This document shows positions 8,814 through 16,765 of a DNA stretch of 64,000 bases, piece by piece. A model generated the notes under the pieces. That model saw only the letters and a program-made list of their open reading frames with translations. It did no database searches and was not told the DNA's origin. The position numbers and the translations under genes are program-made. The DNA is from Pseudomonadota bacterium (GTDB taxonomy: Bacteria; Pseudomonadota; Gammaproteobacteria; Burkholderiales; Burkholderiaceae_E). The number at the start of each line of letters is the position of its first letter. Position 1 is the stretch's first letter. The stretch lies in the NCBI GenBank assembly GCA_023389055.1, contig JAEWFA010000017.1:1-64000 (forward strand), given 5' to 3'.

Positions 8814-9002
8814 CCACCAGACGATCAGCGTCAGGACGATCGACACGATGATCGACGTCGCGATCGGCAGGTGGAAGCTGAAGTTCTCGCGGACGATCGA
8901 GATGTCGCCGGGCAGGCGCCCCCAGGGAAAGCGCGACAGCCAGGGCCAGAGCATGCCGATGACGACGAGAAGCAGTCCAGCGAGGACAAGGAAGCGCTGC
9001 AT
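8802..9002 (-). CDS. DUF2905 family small membrane protein
   Basis: A 66-residue protein with two hydrophobic helices (FLVLAGLLLVVIGMLWPWL at residues 4-22 and IATSIIVSIVLTLIVWWL near the end). Between them lies the conserved LPGDISIVRENFSFHLP stretch that defines DUF2905. Function is unknown; the family is widespread in bacteria as a stand-alone inner-membrane protein. It is convergent with, and overlaps by 12 bases, the polymer-forming membrane protein. Confidence 0.9.
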   Translation of the reverse strand: MQRFLVLAGLLLVVIGMLWPWLSRFPWGRLPGDISIVRENFSFHLPIATSIIVSIVLTLIVWWLRK

Positions 9003-9326
9003 GGATGTCTACGCGAGGCCGTGCGTTCCGGGGCCAACGGAGTCGTCGCGCGAAAAATCGCGCGCTCTTCGTGCATTTTCGGCCGGCTTGCCGAATGGGG
9101 TCGCACGTTTGCGCGAATTCCGCGTGTTTCCGCTTGCGATAGCCGGCGGCGTGCCAAGTGGCCCGAATATGCGCCACTTGCAACCGGTGCACGCGCGTCG
9201 CTGCCGCACCGCACCTTGACGCGCTTACTGCGGACGGCGACGATTCCTTCACGACCCCCCAGCCCGGCCGCAGGCACTCCTGCCCCGGGCGCTTCCTGAA
9301 CCCCCACCCCAGCAGGAGCGCGAACG
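9003..9326. other. Intergenic region between DUF2905 and phasin genes
   Basis: A 324-base divergent gap that must carry promoters for the DUF2905 gene (leftward) and phasin (rightward). It holds an inverted repeat at 9155-9180 and a small hairpin at 9078-9095 (TTCGGC/GCCGAA). No coding sequence with the local codon bias was seen, and no clean sigma-70 hexamer pair was found. Confidence 0.5.
9155..9180. repeat. Inverted repeat upstream of the phasin gene, possible operator
   Basis: CAAGTGGC at 9155-9162 is exactly repeated inverted as GCCACTTG at 9173-9180 with a 10-base spacer (AT-rich centre AATAT). Spacing and symmetry suit a dimeric regulator. It lies 147 bases before the phasin ATG. Which regulator binds, if any, is unknown; a PHA-responsive repressor is one possibility. 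Confidence 0.35.
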
Positions 9327-9836
9327 ATGCCCAAACCCTTGCCCAGCGGAGCCGACCTGCAGAAACTGCAGAGCGAGACGATCGAGTTCACCGGCGCGGC
9401 AGCCGCGAAGACGATCGAAGGCTTCCGTCGGCTGGCGGAGTTGAACATGCAGACCGCGCGCGCTTCGCTCGAGCAGTCGAGCGAGCAGATCCGCGCACTG
9501 CTCGAGGCGCGCGACACCGAGACGCTCACCGAACTCGTCACGAGCTTCGCGATGCTTCCGCCCGAGAAGTTCACGGCATACGCCCACGCCGTCTACGCGA
9601 TCGCGCAGGAAACGGGCGTCGACATCGGCGCACTCGTCGAGCAGCAGATCACGCGAAGCAACGAAAAACTCTCGGAAGCGGTCGAGGCGCTCGCCAGGAA
9701 TGCGCCGGGTGGCGCCGGCGGCGCGTTCGACTTCATCACCAAGTCGATGGACGCCGCGCGCATGGCCTATGAGCAGATGCAGCAGGCTGCAGCGCAGGCG
9801 ACCGGCCAGGCCACTCAGTCTTCCGGGCGCAAGTAA
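9327..9836 (+). CDS. Phasin family protein
   Basis: A 169-residue protein that coats polyhydroxyalkanoate granules. It is almost wholly alpha-helical, with the phasin pattern FRRLAELNMQTARASLEQSS at about residues 34-53 and a second helix block (ITKSMDAARMAYEQMQQAAA) near the C-terminus. The tail is Ala/Gln/Ser-rich. GGAG lies 9 bases before the ATG. Its 3' end overlaps by 22 bases the convergent acetoacetyl-CoA synthetase gene, another enzyme linked to PHB turnover. The organism therefore probably stores PHA. Confidence 0.85.
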   Translation: MPKPLPSGADLQKLQSETIEFTGAAAAKTIEGFRRLAELNMQTARASLEQSSEQIRALLEARDTETLTELVTSFAMLPPEKFTAYAHAVYAIAQETGVDIGALVEQQITRSNEKLSEAVEALARNAPGGAGGAFDFITKSMDAARMAYEQMQQAAAQATGQATQSSGRK

Positions 9837-11866
9837 TCGGCCTGCGCGTCGGCATATCGAACGAACCAGTCGAGCGCAGCCGGGTCCGCCATCGCGCTGC
9901 GATTGGCGGCGCGCTCGACCGGCACGCCGAGCAGGATCTTTCGCACCGGCACCTCCATCTTCTTGCCGGTGAGCGTCGCAGGGATCGCGTCTACCCGATA
10001 CACCTTGTCGGGCACATGCCGCGGCGTGCACGCATTGCGCAGGCACTCGCCGATGCGCGCAACGAGTGCGTCGTCGAGCGAGGCGCCCGCGCGCAGCTTG
10101 ACGAAGAGCGGCATGAAGAACCGCCCGCCGGGAAGATCCAGGTTGACGATCAACGCGTCGTCGATCTCCGGCAGCGTGGCCAGCGCGCGATAGATCTCGG
10201 CCGTGCCTATGCGAACGCCGTGACGGTTCAGCGTCGCGTCGCTGCGCCCCAGTACGAAGCAGCCGCCGCGCGCGTTGATCCGGAAGAAATCGCCCTGCCG
10301 CCAAACGCCGGGGAACATGCCGAAGTACGAATCGCGATAGCGACTGCCGTCCGGATCGTTCCAGAACTTCACCGGCATGGACGGCATCGGCTCGGTGATG
10401 ACCAGCTCGCCGACCTCGTCGACGACGCTCTCGCCCGCGTCGTTCCACGCCTGCGCCGAAACGCCGAGATGCGGCGCCTGGATCTCCCCAGCGTATACGG
10501 GCTGCGTCGGCACGCCGCCGACGAAGCCCGTGCAGACGTCCGTGCCCCCGCTGCCGCTGCACACCCAGAGATCGGCCTTCACGTTGCGGTAGAACCATGC
10601 AGTGTGCGCCGGCGTCACCGGTGAACCGGCGGGCATGATCGCGCGAAGACGCGACAGGTCGTAGCGCTCGCCCGGCACGATCCCCGCCTTCGCCAGGATG
10701 TCTACGTAGGTGGGACTGGCGCCGAAGAACGAAGCGCCGCTGTCCTGCGCCATGCGCCACAGCACGTCGACGTCCGGATACGCCGGATGTCCGTCGTAGA
10801 GCACCGGAACCACGCCGCACAGCATCGAACTGGCGAGGAAGTTCCACATCATCCAGCCGGTCGTGCTGAAGAAGAACATGCGCTCGCCGGCGCGCAAATC
10901 CATGTGCAGTGCGACGAGCTTGAGCATCTCGAGCAGGATGCCGCCGTGCCCGTGCACGATCGCCTTCGGCAGCCCGGTCGTACCCGACGAGAACAGGATC
11001 CACAACGGATGATCAAAGGGCAGTTGCTCGAAGCGGAAAACGTCCGCCGCGACCGGCTCGCCGGCGAGCAGCGCCTCCCAGGTGTGCACATCCAGGCCGG
11101 CGCGCTCGAGCGCCTGCGGCGCGGTGCCCAGCCGCGGCAGCACGACGAGGTGCTCGAGGCCTTCGAGGCCGGCGACGATCGTACGCAACTCGGTGCTCCG
11201 GTCGAAGAGCTTGCCGCCGTAGCGATAGCCATCGACGCAGAACATCGCCTTCGGCTTCAGTTGCGCGATTCGATCGAGGGCGCCGCTTGCGCCGAAGTCG
11301 GGCGAAACGCTGGACCAGATTGCACCGATCGCCGTCGTCGCCAGCATCGCGACGACCGTCTCGGGCACGTTCGGCAGGTACGCGACGACGCGGTCACCGG
11401 GCGCGACGCCCATCGCGCGCAGCCGCGTGGCCAGCGTTCGCACCTGTGCGCCGAGTGAATCCCACGGGAAAGCCGCGAGCGCGTGCGTCTCGTCGAGAAA
11501 GAGCAGCGCATCGGCGCCGGAACGCTCGTTGCGCAGCACGTGTTCGGCGTAGTTGAGCCGTACTCCGGGAAACCACTGCGCGCCCGGCATCTCGCGGCGC
11601 GCGAGCGTCGGGCCCACCGCCGTCGACGAGCGCACGTCGAAGTGATCGAAGATCGAGCGCCAGAACGCGTCGAGGTCGCTCACCGACCAGCGGTGCAGCG
11701 CCGCATAGTCGTCGAAAGCGAGTCCGCGCTCGTGTTCGAGCCAGCGCAGGTACTCCACGATGCGCGTGTTCGCGACGCGCTGCGGATCGGGGGTCCACAG
11801 CAACTCGCTCTCACGCGCGCGCGCGGGCTCGAGGTCGGTGCGAAGTTTCAATTCGGGATGCTCCAT
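9815..11866 (-). CDS. aacS: Acetoacetate--CoA ligase
   Basis: A 683-residue ANL-superfamily enzyme that activates acetoacetate to acetoacetyl-CoA (EC 6.2.1.16) with ATP, returning ketone bodies from PHB breakdown to central metabolism. The ATP motif LFSSGTTGLPKAIVHGHGG, the FFSTTGWMMWN segment specific to this family and the C-terminal GVWRQGDFFRI and KKMEVPVRKIL lysine region are present. The N-terminal ACAS_N region (LRWLEHERGLAFDDYAALHRW) is intact, and length is normal. The neighbouring convergent phasin gene supports a PHB-cycle role. Confidence 0.93.
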   Translation of the reverse strand: MEHPELKLRTDLEPARARESELLWTPDPQRVANTRIVEYLRWLEHERGLAFDDYAALHRWSVSDLDAFWRSIFDHFDVRSSTAVGPTLARREMPGAQWFPGVRLNYAEHVLRNERSGADALLFLDETHALAAFPWDSLGAQVRTLATRLRAMGVAPGDRVVAYLPNVPETVVAMLATTAIGAIWSSVSPDFGASGALDRIAQLKPKAMFCVDGYRYGGKLFDRSTELRTIVAGLEGLEHLVVLPRLGTAPQALERAGLDVHTWEALLAGEPVAADVFRFEQLPFDHPLWILFSSGTTGLPKAIVHGHGGILLEMLKLVALHMDLRAGERMFFFSTTGWMMWNFLASSMLCGVVPVLYDGHPAYPDVDVLWRMAQDSGASFFGASPTYVDILAKAGIVPGERYDLSRLRAIMPAGSPVTPAHTAWFYRNVKADLWVCSGSGGTDVCTGFVGGVPTQPVYAGEIQAPHLGVSAQAWNDAGESVVDEVGELVITEPMPSMPVKFWNDPDGSRYRDSYFGMFPGVWRQGDFFRINARGGCFVLGRSDATLNRHGVRIGTAEIYRALATLPEIDDALIVNLDLPGGRFFMPLFVKLRAGASLDDALVARIGECLRNACTPRHVPDKVYRVDAIPATLTGKKMEVPVRKILLGVPVERAANRSAMADPAALDWFVRYADAQADYLRPED

Positions 11867-12245
11867 TCAGTGCGCTTCGTGCCGCGGGATTCGACGACCG
11901 GCCGATCGCCCGAGCGATCCGCTGCTCCACCTCGCCGGATCGCTTCGCGCAGATCAACCCCGTAGCGCTCGTCGCACGGTCACGGCCGCGGCAGCTCGAG
12001 CAGCTCGCTCATCCCGGGTGTCCACGCGACAACCCGTCGGATCGTGAATCATCGCCGAAATCGGGCACGAGATGCCGAGCGACTTGCCGTGGGAGTTGTT
12101 CCTCGCGCTCGAGCACGCCAAGGACATCGGCGTCAGCATCCTGCTCGTGGAGCAGAATGCGAAACGCAGCCTGGCAATCGCATCGGCGGCCTACCGGCCT
12201 GAGGTCGCTCATCGTTGCGGCAGCGTCGCGCACGGGGGCAGACGC
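11867..12245. other. Gene-poor stretch with decayed sequence
   Basis: 379 bases between the aacS start and the lipocalin-like pseudogene. The aacS-proximal 200 bases must contain its promoter, but no convincing hexamers were found. The right half contains the livF remnant listed separately. No intact gene is present. Confidence 0.6.
12072..12190 (+). pseudogene. Remnant of a LivF-type ABC ATPase
   Basis: The reading frame gives WELFLALEHAKDIGVSIL and then LLVEQNAKRSLAIA, the region just after Walker B and through the H-loop of LivF ATPases. Nothing of Walker A, the signature or the C-terminus is present. The frame continues into non-homologous residues and then the lipocalin-like gene. It is a short relic of a second branched-chain amino acid transporter, left by deletion or rearrangement; it is not the same copy as the intact livF at 6030, whose equivalent reads LLVDHN. 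Confidence 0.65.
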
Positions 12246-12700
12246 ATGGGAACCGATCCGGCCGCAGACTTTCTTCGTGATCGTCTCATCGGCACATGGC
12301 GCATGCTTTCCTGGAAGCGCGTCCTTGCCGACTCGCCCGACGAAAGCGACGCGCTCGGCCCCGACCCGTTCGGCTACATCAACTACGCACCGGACGGCTG
12401 ATGGTGTTCGTGCTGCGAAGCGGGCGGCCGAAGCCGACGACCAGTCCTCCGACGCCGGAAGAGAAGCTCGCCCTGTTCGACTCGCTGTTCGCCTACGTCG
12501 GGAGCTACACGGTCGAAAGCGACCGAGTCGTGCATCGACTGGACGGGAGCTGGAACGAGCTCTGGACCGGAACGACCCAGACCCGCTTTCTGTCCTTTCG
12601 GGACGACCATCTGGTTTATACGACCCCCCAGACGATCGACCCCATCGACGGAAGACTCTGTACCTACCGAGTCGAATTCGAGCGCGCCGCACCCGTGTGA
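12246..12700 (+). pseudogene. Frameshifted lipocalin-like domain gene
   Basis: The first frame, from the ATG at 12246, reads DRLIGTWRMLSWKRVL and GPDPFGYINYAPDG, then hits TGA at 12399-12401. The next frame resumes at once with MVFVLRSGRPKPT and continues to 12700 (FDSLFAYVGSYTVESDRVVH, DGSWNELWTGTTQTR). Together the two pieces form one bacterial lipocalin-like domain of about 150 residues. The break at about 12395-12403 is consistent with loss of one base in a GGC(C)TG context. Either the gene is inactivated or this is a sequencing error. It lies beside the livF relic, so decay of the area is plausible. Confidence 0.75.
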
Positions 12701-12706
12701 GGGACC

Positions 12707-13396
12707 TTACGGAACGAGCCCGTTCGGCGCCTGCATCCACTGCCACGCGACGAAGGCCGCCGACGCGCCGAGCACCACCATCGCCAGCCAGCGGCGCTCG
12801 TGCCGAACCAGATCGGTTCCGCGTGCGTCGAGGCGGCCGGTGATCATCGGCAACATGCGGTTGCGCCGGTGCAGCAGGCTGGACGCGGCGAGCGCGCCGA
12901 TATGCGCGAACACGACAGCGAGGAACGCGTTGCCGAAGAACTCGTGCACTTCCTCGAGCCAGTCGCCGGCCCATCCCTGGTAGACGGCGAAGCCGCTGAG
13001 CGTCAGCGGCAACACCGCGAGCAGCATCGTCGCGATCGCCAGCGAGATCAGCAGGTTCTCGCCGTGGCGCCAGTCGATCTCGAATAGTGGACGCTGCAAC
13101 AGCGAACGCAGCCACGGGCGCACGCCGGCGACTCTGCGCAGCAGCGGACCGAGGCGGGCCGGTCGCGGGCCGAGCAGTCCGTACAGCAGACGAAGACCGA
13201 GCAGTCCCACGAACAGGTAGCCGAGCGTGACGTGCATTGCACGCCAGCGTTCACCGTCGGCGGTGACGAATGCGCCGAGAAAGCTCAACGCGAACAGCCA
13301 GTGGAACATGCGGATCGGAGCGTCGACGACGCGTCGTCCGCGCGAGGACACGGACTGCGCGTCGATCACGCGCGGCAGGGCCGAGGACGTATGCAA
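12707..13396 (-). CDS. Cytochrome b561-domain membrane protein
   Basis: About 229 residues. Early MFHWLFALSFLGAFVTAD carries the first heme-ligand His region; further membrane helices follow (HVTLGYLFVGLLGLRLLYGLLGPRPAR, LLISLAIATMLLAVLPLTLSG and EVHEFFGNAFLAVVFAHIGAL), with His residues placed as in diheme b-type cytochromes. The start is taken as the TTG at 13396, which has GGGAG 6 bases before it; an inner ATG (IRMFHW) would give a shorter form. It is the last gene of a leftward operon with a diheme cytochrome c and a DUF1924 cytochrome, and would carry electrons between quinol and these periplasmic proteins. Confidence 0.85.
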   Translation of the reverse strand: MHTSSALPRVIDAQSVSSRGRRVVDAPIRMFHWLFALSFLGAFVTADGERWRAMHVTLGYLFVGLLGLRLLYGLLGPRPARLGPLLRRVAGVRPWLRSLLQRPLFEIDWRHGENLLISLAIATMLLAVLPLTLSGFAVYQGWAGDWLEEVHEFFGNAFLAVVFAHIGALAASSLLHRRNRMLPMITGRLDARGTDLVRHERRWLAMVVLGASAAFVAWQWMQAPNGLVP

Positions 13397-13440
13397 GATG
13401 GGCTCCCTTCGAGAATGCGGGCGGCCGGCTGCGGCTCGAT

Positions 13441-13938
13441 TCAGTCGTTCCACGCGCGCCGTTGGCGCGCGTCGAGTCCCGGCGGAATGCGAAGGTCGTC
13501 GTCGTCGAAGCGACCGCGCTCGGCGCCTGCGTGGCACGCCTGGCAGTTCGCGGCGCTCTTGACGTTTTCGTGACGCCAGACGGCTGCGTCGATTTCGCGG
13601 TGCTTGCGCTCGAACCAAGCCGATCGAGTGATCCGATCCTGCGGCGGCTGCTCGCGCACGCGCTTCCAGCTGCCTGCGCGGCGCCTCAGCCATTCGTCGA
13701 TGCGTGCGCTCGATGCTTCGTCGAGCGACGCGTCGCTGCCGTAGTGGCGCTCGAGCCCCGCGACGATCCGCTGCCACGACGCGCCGGGCAGCGCACCCGG
13801 CGGATAGGCGACGTGGCAGGCGCCGCACTCCTTCGCGTAGATGTCGGGGACGTCGGCCGGCATTGCGCGTCGATCGGCGTGCGCAGCAAGCGCGAACAGC
13901 GAAAGAAGGAGGAAGACGAACGGGCGTACGCCGGTCAT
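13441..13938 (-). CDS. Diheme cytochrome c (DHC type)
   Basis: A 165-residue periplasmic protein. A signal peptide (TGVRPFVFLLLSLFALAAHA) is followed by two CxxCH heme sites, CGACH (in KECGACHVAYPPG) and CQACH (in ANCQACHAG), separated by about 90 residues. The spacing, with DEASSARIDEWL between, is that of the DHC family found with SHP and cytochrome b561. Its ATG overlaps the stop of the DUF1924 gene by 4 bases. It probably relays electrons from the b561 protein to the DUF1924 cytochrome. Confidence 0.88.
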   Translation of the reverse strand: MTGVRPFVFLLLSLFALAAHADRRAMPADVPDIYAKECGACHVAYPPGALPGASWQRIVAGLERHYGSDASLDEASSARIDEWLRRRAGSWKRVREQPPQDRITRSAWFERKHREIDAAVWRHENVKSAANCQACHAGAERGRFDDDDLRIPPGLDARQRRAWND

Positions 13939-14360
13939 CGCTTCAGCTCCAGCAGATACGCGAGTACGTCGGCCTTCTCGCGCGGGTCGCACTCGCGCGC
14001 GAGGACGTCCTTGCAGTTGCGGCGGAACCACTTGTCGGCGTGCGCGACATCGGTGAACGCAACGGCGTTTGCCGCCGGCGCGAGCGGGTCGATCGCCTTG
14101 CCGGTACTCCGGTGCTTGCCCGTAGCGATCGGCGGATCGCCGTGGCACGATGCGCACGACCATTCGGCGCCATGCCGGCTGGTGAAGAACGCACGCCCGC
14201 GCGCCGCATCGCCAGCCACTCCGGCTGCGGTGCTCCAGCGCTCGAGCTGCTTTGCTGGCGAGGTGTCGGCAGCGCGAGCGAAGGCCATCGGCAGCGCGAG
14301 CGCCAGGCACACTGCGCCGGCGGTGGAACGACAGCGCAAAGAAGAACGATCGAATGTCAT
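13935..14360 (-). CDS. DUF1924 (SHP-like) monoheme cytochrome c
   Basis: A 141-residue periplasmic cytochrome. A signal peptide (STAGAVCLALALPMAFARAA) precedes the body. The single heme motif CASCH is in EWSCASCHGDPPIATGKH, and the STGKAIDPLAPAANAVAFTD stretch is the DUF1924 core. Two further Cys (NCKDVLARECD) may form the disulfide known in sphaeroides heme protein. SHP has an unusual oxygen- and NO-binding heme, so the three-gene operon (SHP, DHC, b561) may handle O2, NO or related ligands. The start at 14360 sits over the alternative CLC start on the other strand. Confidence 0.82.
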   Translation of the reverse strand: MTFDRSSLRCRSTAGAVCLALALPMAFARAADTSPAKQLERWSTAAGVAGDAARGRAFFTSRHGAEWSCASCHGDPPIATGKHRSTGKAIDPLAPAANAVAFTDVAHADKWFRRNCKDVLARECDPREKADVLAYLLELKR

Positions 14361-14392
14361 CGGAGTCCGGCGGAGCGAAGCGGTCGAGACCG

Positions 14393-16207
14393 ATGGGCGC
14401 ATTCTTTGCGCGCACAGGTGAAACGAAACTGAAACGCGAACCGGGCGCCATCTACGGTCCTGCGAGCCCACGCGCCGCGCTCGAGGCGCTGCGCGCGACG
14501 CTCGCGCGCGCCGATGCGTTGTTCCCGCTGTCGGTGCTGGGACTGCTCGCCGGCATCGTCACCGGCGTCGTGATCGTCGCGTTTCGGCTGATCAGCGAGA
14601 ACGCGCTCGTGCTCGCCGGCCTGATGGACGACGCCGAGAACTTCGAGGCGCTCTCGCCCGAGTGGAGGCTTGCGCTGCCGATCGTCGGCGGCCTGGCGAT
14701 CGGGCTGCTCTTCCGTGCCGTTCGATCGGAGTCGCGCTCGGTCGGGCCTGCGCACGTGATGGCGCAGCTCGCCCGGCACGCCGGGTGGCTTCCCTGGCGA
14801 AACGCCGTGATGCAGTTCGTGGGCGGCGCCGTTTCGATTGCCTGCGGCCATTCGGTCGGACGCGAGGGACCGGTCATCCACATCGGCGCAACGAGCTCGA
14901 GCCTTCTGGGCCAGTGGCTGCGCCTGCCCAACAACAGCATCCGTACGCTGGTCGGTTGCGGCGTTGCCGGCTCGATCGCCGCGTCGTTCAACACGCCGAT
15001 CGCCGGCGTCGTGTTTGCGATGGAAGTCGTGCTGCTCGAGTACACGCTCGCCGGCTTCGCCCCGGTGATCCTCGCCGCGATGGCTGCCACCGCGGTGAGC
15101 CGGATCGTCTACGGGCCAGACCCCGCTTTCTCGGTACCGCCGCTGCAACTCGCGTCGCTGCTCGAGTTGCCGTTCGTGGTGCTCCTCGGCGTCGCCGTCG
15201 GGTGCATGGCGGCCGCGTACGTCCGGGGCACGCGTGCACTGGACGTTCGCACCCGCCGGCTGCCGTTGGTGTTGCGAACCACTGCGGCGGGGGCGATCAC
15301 CGGCGTGTGCGCGCTGTTCGCCCCGCAGGTCATGGGCCTGGGCTACGACACCGTGCAGTCGGCACTACTCGGTCAATTCGGCCTCGCGATGCTCGTCGGC
15401 ATCGCGCTGCTCAAGCTCGCGGCGACCGTCGCCTGCGGCGGGCTCGGCCTTCCCGGCGGGCTGATCGGCCCGATGGTCGTGATGGGTGCGACCGCCGGCG
15501 GGGCACTCGGGCTCATCGGCGAATGGCTGATGCCCCAGGGCGGCGCATCGGCGGCCTTCTATGCCACGCTCGGCGTCGTTGCGATGATGGGCGCGAGCCT
15601 GCACGCGCCTCTCGCCGCGCTGATGGCGATCCTCGAGCTGACCGCGAATCCGCACACGCTGCTGCCCGGCATGGCGGCGGTGATTCCGGCGCTGCTCGTC
15701 GCACGCAGCGTCTTCGGACAGGAAGCGATCTTCGTCGCGCTGCTGCGCGGACGCGGGCTGGAGTACCGCTTCGACCCGGTCGCGCTATCGCTCGAACGCA
15801 CCGGCGTGAGCGCGGTGATGAACCGGCGCTTCGCGCAGCTTCCGATCGACGAAGACGCTGCCGTCCTCCAGCAGGTGCTCGCGAGCGCACCGGACTGGCT
15901 GGTCGTCATGCGCGAACGCAACGTCGTCGGCATCGTGCGAACACCCGTCGTCGACGCCGGCGAGAACCCCTCCGGCGCCAGGGATGCCCTCGCCGCGCTC
16001 GAGGACGCGCTGCGTTCCGCCCCCCGTTTCGTCGTCGTGTCGCCGCACGCGACGCTGCGCGAAGCGATGCAGCGACTGGAGGAATCCGATGCCGTTCTGG
16101 CGCTCGTTCGCGAAGGCGGCGGCGTGGCGTCCAGTGCGCGAGCCGCGCCGATACGCGGAGTGCTCGAACGAGGCGCGCTCGACGCGCATGCGGCACGGCC
16201 CGCGTGA
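14393..16207 (+). CDS. CLC-family chloride channel or H+/Cl- antiporter
   Basis: About 604 residues. It carries the CLC signatures GREGPVIHIGA (gating glutamate E158) and GLGLPGGLIGPMVVMGA, plus a dense set of membrane helices from residue 45 to about 430. The C-terminal 170 residues are soluble and look like a CBS-type pair, with MNRRFAQLPIDEDAAVLQQV and APRFVVVSPHATLREAMQRL. The ATG at 14393 is preferred, since the ATG at 14354 lies inside the opposite-strand DUF1924 start. The channel-type GSGIP motif is not obvious, as in the ClcB-like branch. It would move chloride across the inner membrane. Confidence 0.88.
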   Translation: MGAFFARTGETKLKREPGAIYGPASPRAALEALRATLARADALFPLSVLGLLAGIVTGVVIVAFRLISENALVLAGLMDDAENFEALSPEWRLALPIVGGLAIGLLFRAVRSESRSVGPAHVMAQLARHAGWLPWRNAVMQFVGGAVSIACGHSVGREGPVIHIGATSSSLLGQWLRLPNNSIRTLVGCGVAGSIAASFNTPIAGVVFAMEVVLLEYTLAGFAPVILAAMAATAVSRIVYGPDPAFSVPPLQLASLLELPFVVLLGVAVGCMAAAYVRGTRALDVRTRRLPLVLRTTAAGAITGVCALFAPQVMGLGYDTVQSALLGQFGLAMLVGIALLKLAATVACGGLGLPGGLIGPMVVMGATAGGALGLIGEWLMPQGGASAAFYATLGVVAMMGASLHAPLAALMAILELTANPHTLLPGMAAVIPALLVARSVFGQEAIFVALLRGRGLEYRFDPVALSLERTGVSAVMNRRFAQLPIDEDAAVLQQVLASAPDWLVVMRERNVVGIVRTPVVDAGENPSGARDALAALEDALRSAPRFVVVSPHATLREAMQRLEESDAVLALVREGGGVASSARAAPIRGVLERGALDAHAARPA

Positions 16208-16366
16208 TGCGCGTTCGTCCGTTTTGCGCTGGATCAAACGCCGGATTGCCTGCGATCAAACGGAGCGACGCCGAGCGCGTGCTGCCCGTTCACGCCGACG
16301 CCGCCCGGGACTATCCTTGCGCCGGAGTGCTGCTGCAAGCCTTGTCATCGCCACTGGAGGCATCGG

Positions 16367-16678
16367 ATGGAACAGTACGTTACCGACCTGGGCAAATACA
16401 CGACCAAAGTGAACGAAGGCGCAGTCGCCGCCATCGTGAAGTACTGCGGGATCGCGCTTCGCAACGCCGACTCGGCGCTCGTCGCCGCGACAAGCCGCGA
16501 AGAGCTGGCAACGGTTCGCGACGGCTTCGCCGCGAAGAAGCTGGGGCTGGCCGCCGACGCCGCCGACGCGGGAATCAAGGCGGTGGTCGAGAAGATGAAG
16601 GACGCGCCTCGCAAGGGCCGCGTGACTTTCTATTACCTGCTCGCCGAAGCGACGGGAACGCTCGACAAGCTGGCCTGA
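16367..16678 (+). CDS. DUF2853 family protein
   Basis: A 103-residue soluble helical protein. The lines YCGIALRNADSALVAATS, ELATVRDGFAAKKLGL and KGRVTFYYLLAE match the DUF2853 family, which has no known function. It stands alone between the CLC gene (159-base gap) and a hairpin at 16686-16710. The ATG at 16367 is preceded by a GGAGG-type site (CTGGAGGCATCGG). Confidence 0.88.
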   Translation: MEQYVTDLGKYTTKVNEGAVAAIVKYCGIALRNADSALVAATSREELATVRDGFAAKKLGLAADAADAGIKAVVEKMKDAPRKGRVTFYYLLAEATGTLDKLA

Positions 16679-16685
16679 GAACCGG

Positions 16686-16710
16686 CGCCGCGGCCCTCGC
16701 GGCCGCGGCG
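16686..16710 (+). terminator. Strong GC hairpin after the DUF2853 gene
   Basis: CGCCGCGGCC and its exact complement GGCCGCGGCG enclose the loop CTCGC, giving a 10-bp perfect stem 7 bases after the stop. No T-run follows (TCATTCG), so termination would have to be rho-assisted or the hairpin protects the 3' end. Confidence 0.5.
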
Positions 16711-16765
16711 TCATTCGCGCCGGGCCGACGCATGCGGCGGGAACGCCGCGTGCATCGGGCAGCCA

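Noticed and set aside
9161..9176. Sigma-54 promoter-like TGGCCC...TGC before the phasin gene
   Set aside because: The spacing between the GG and GC elements is one base short, and the -24 box is degenerate; it overlaps the inverted repeat instead.
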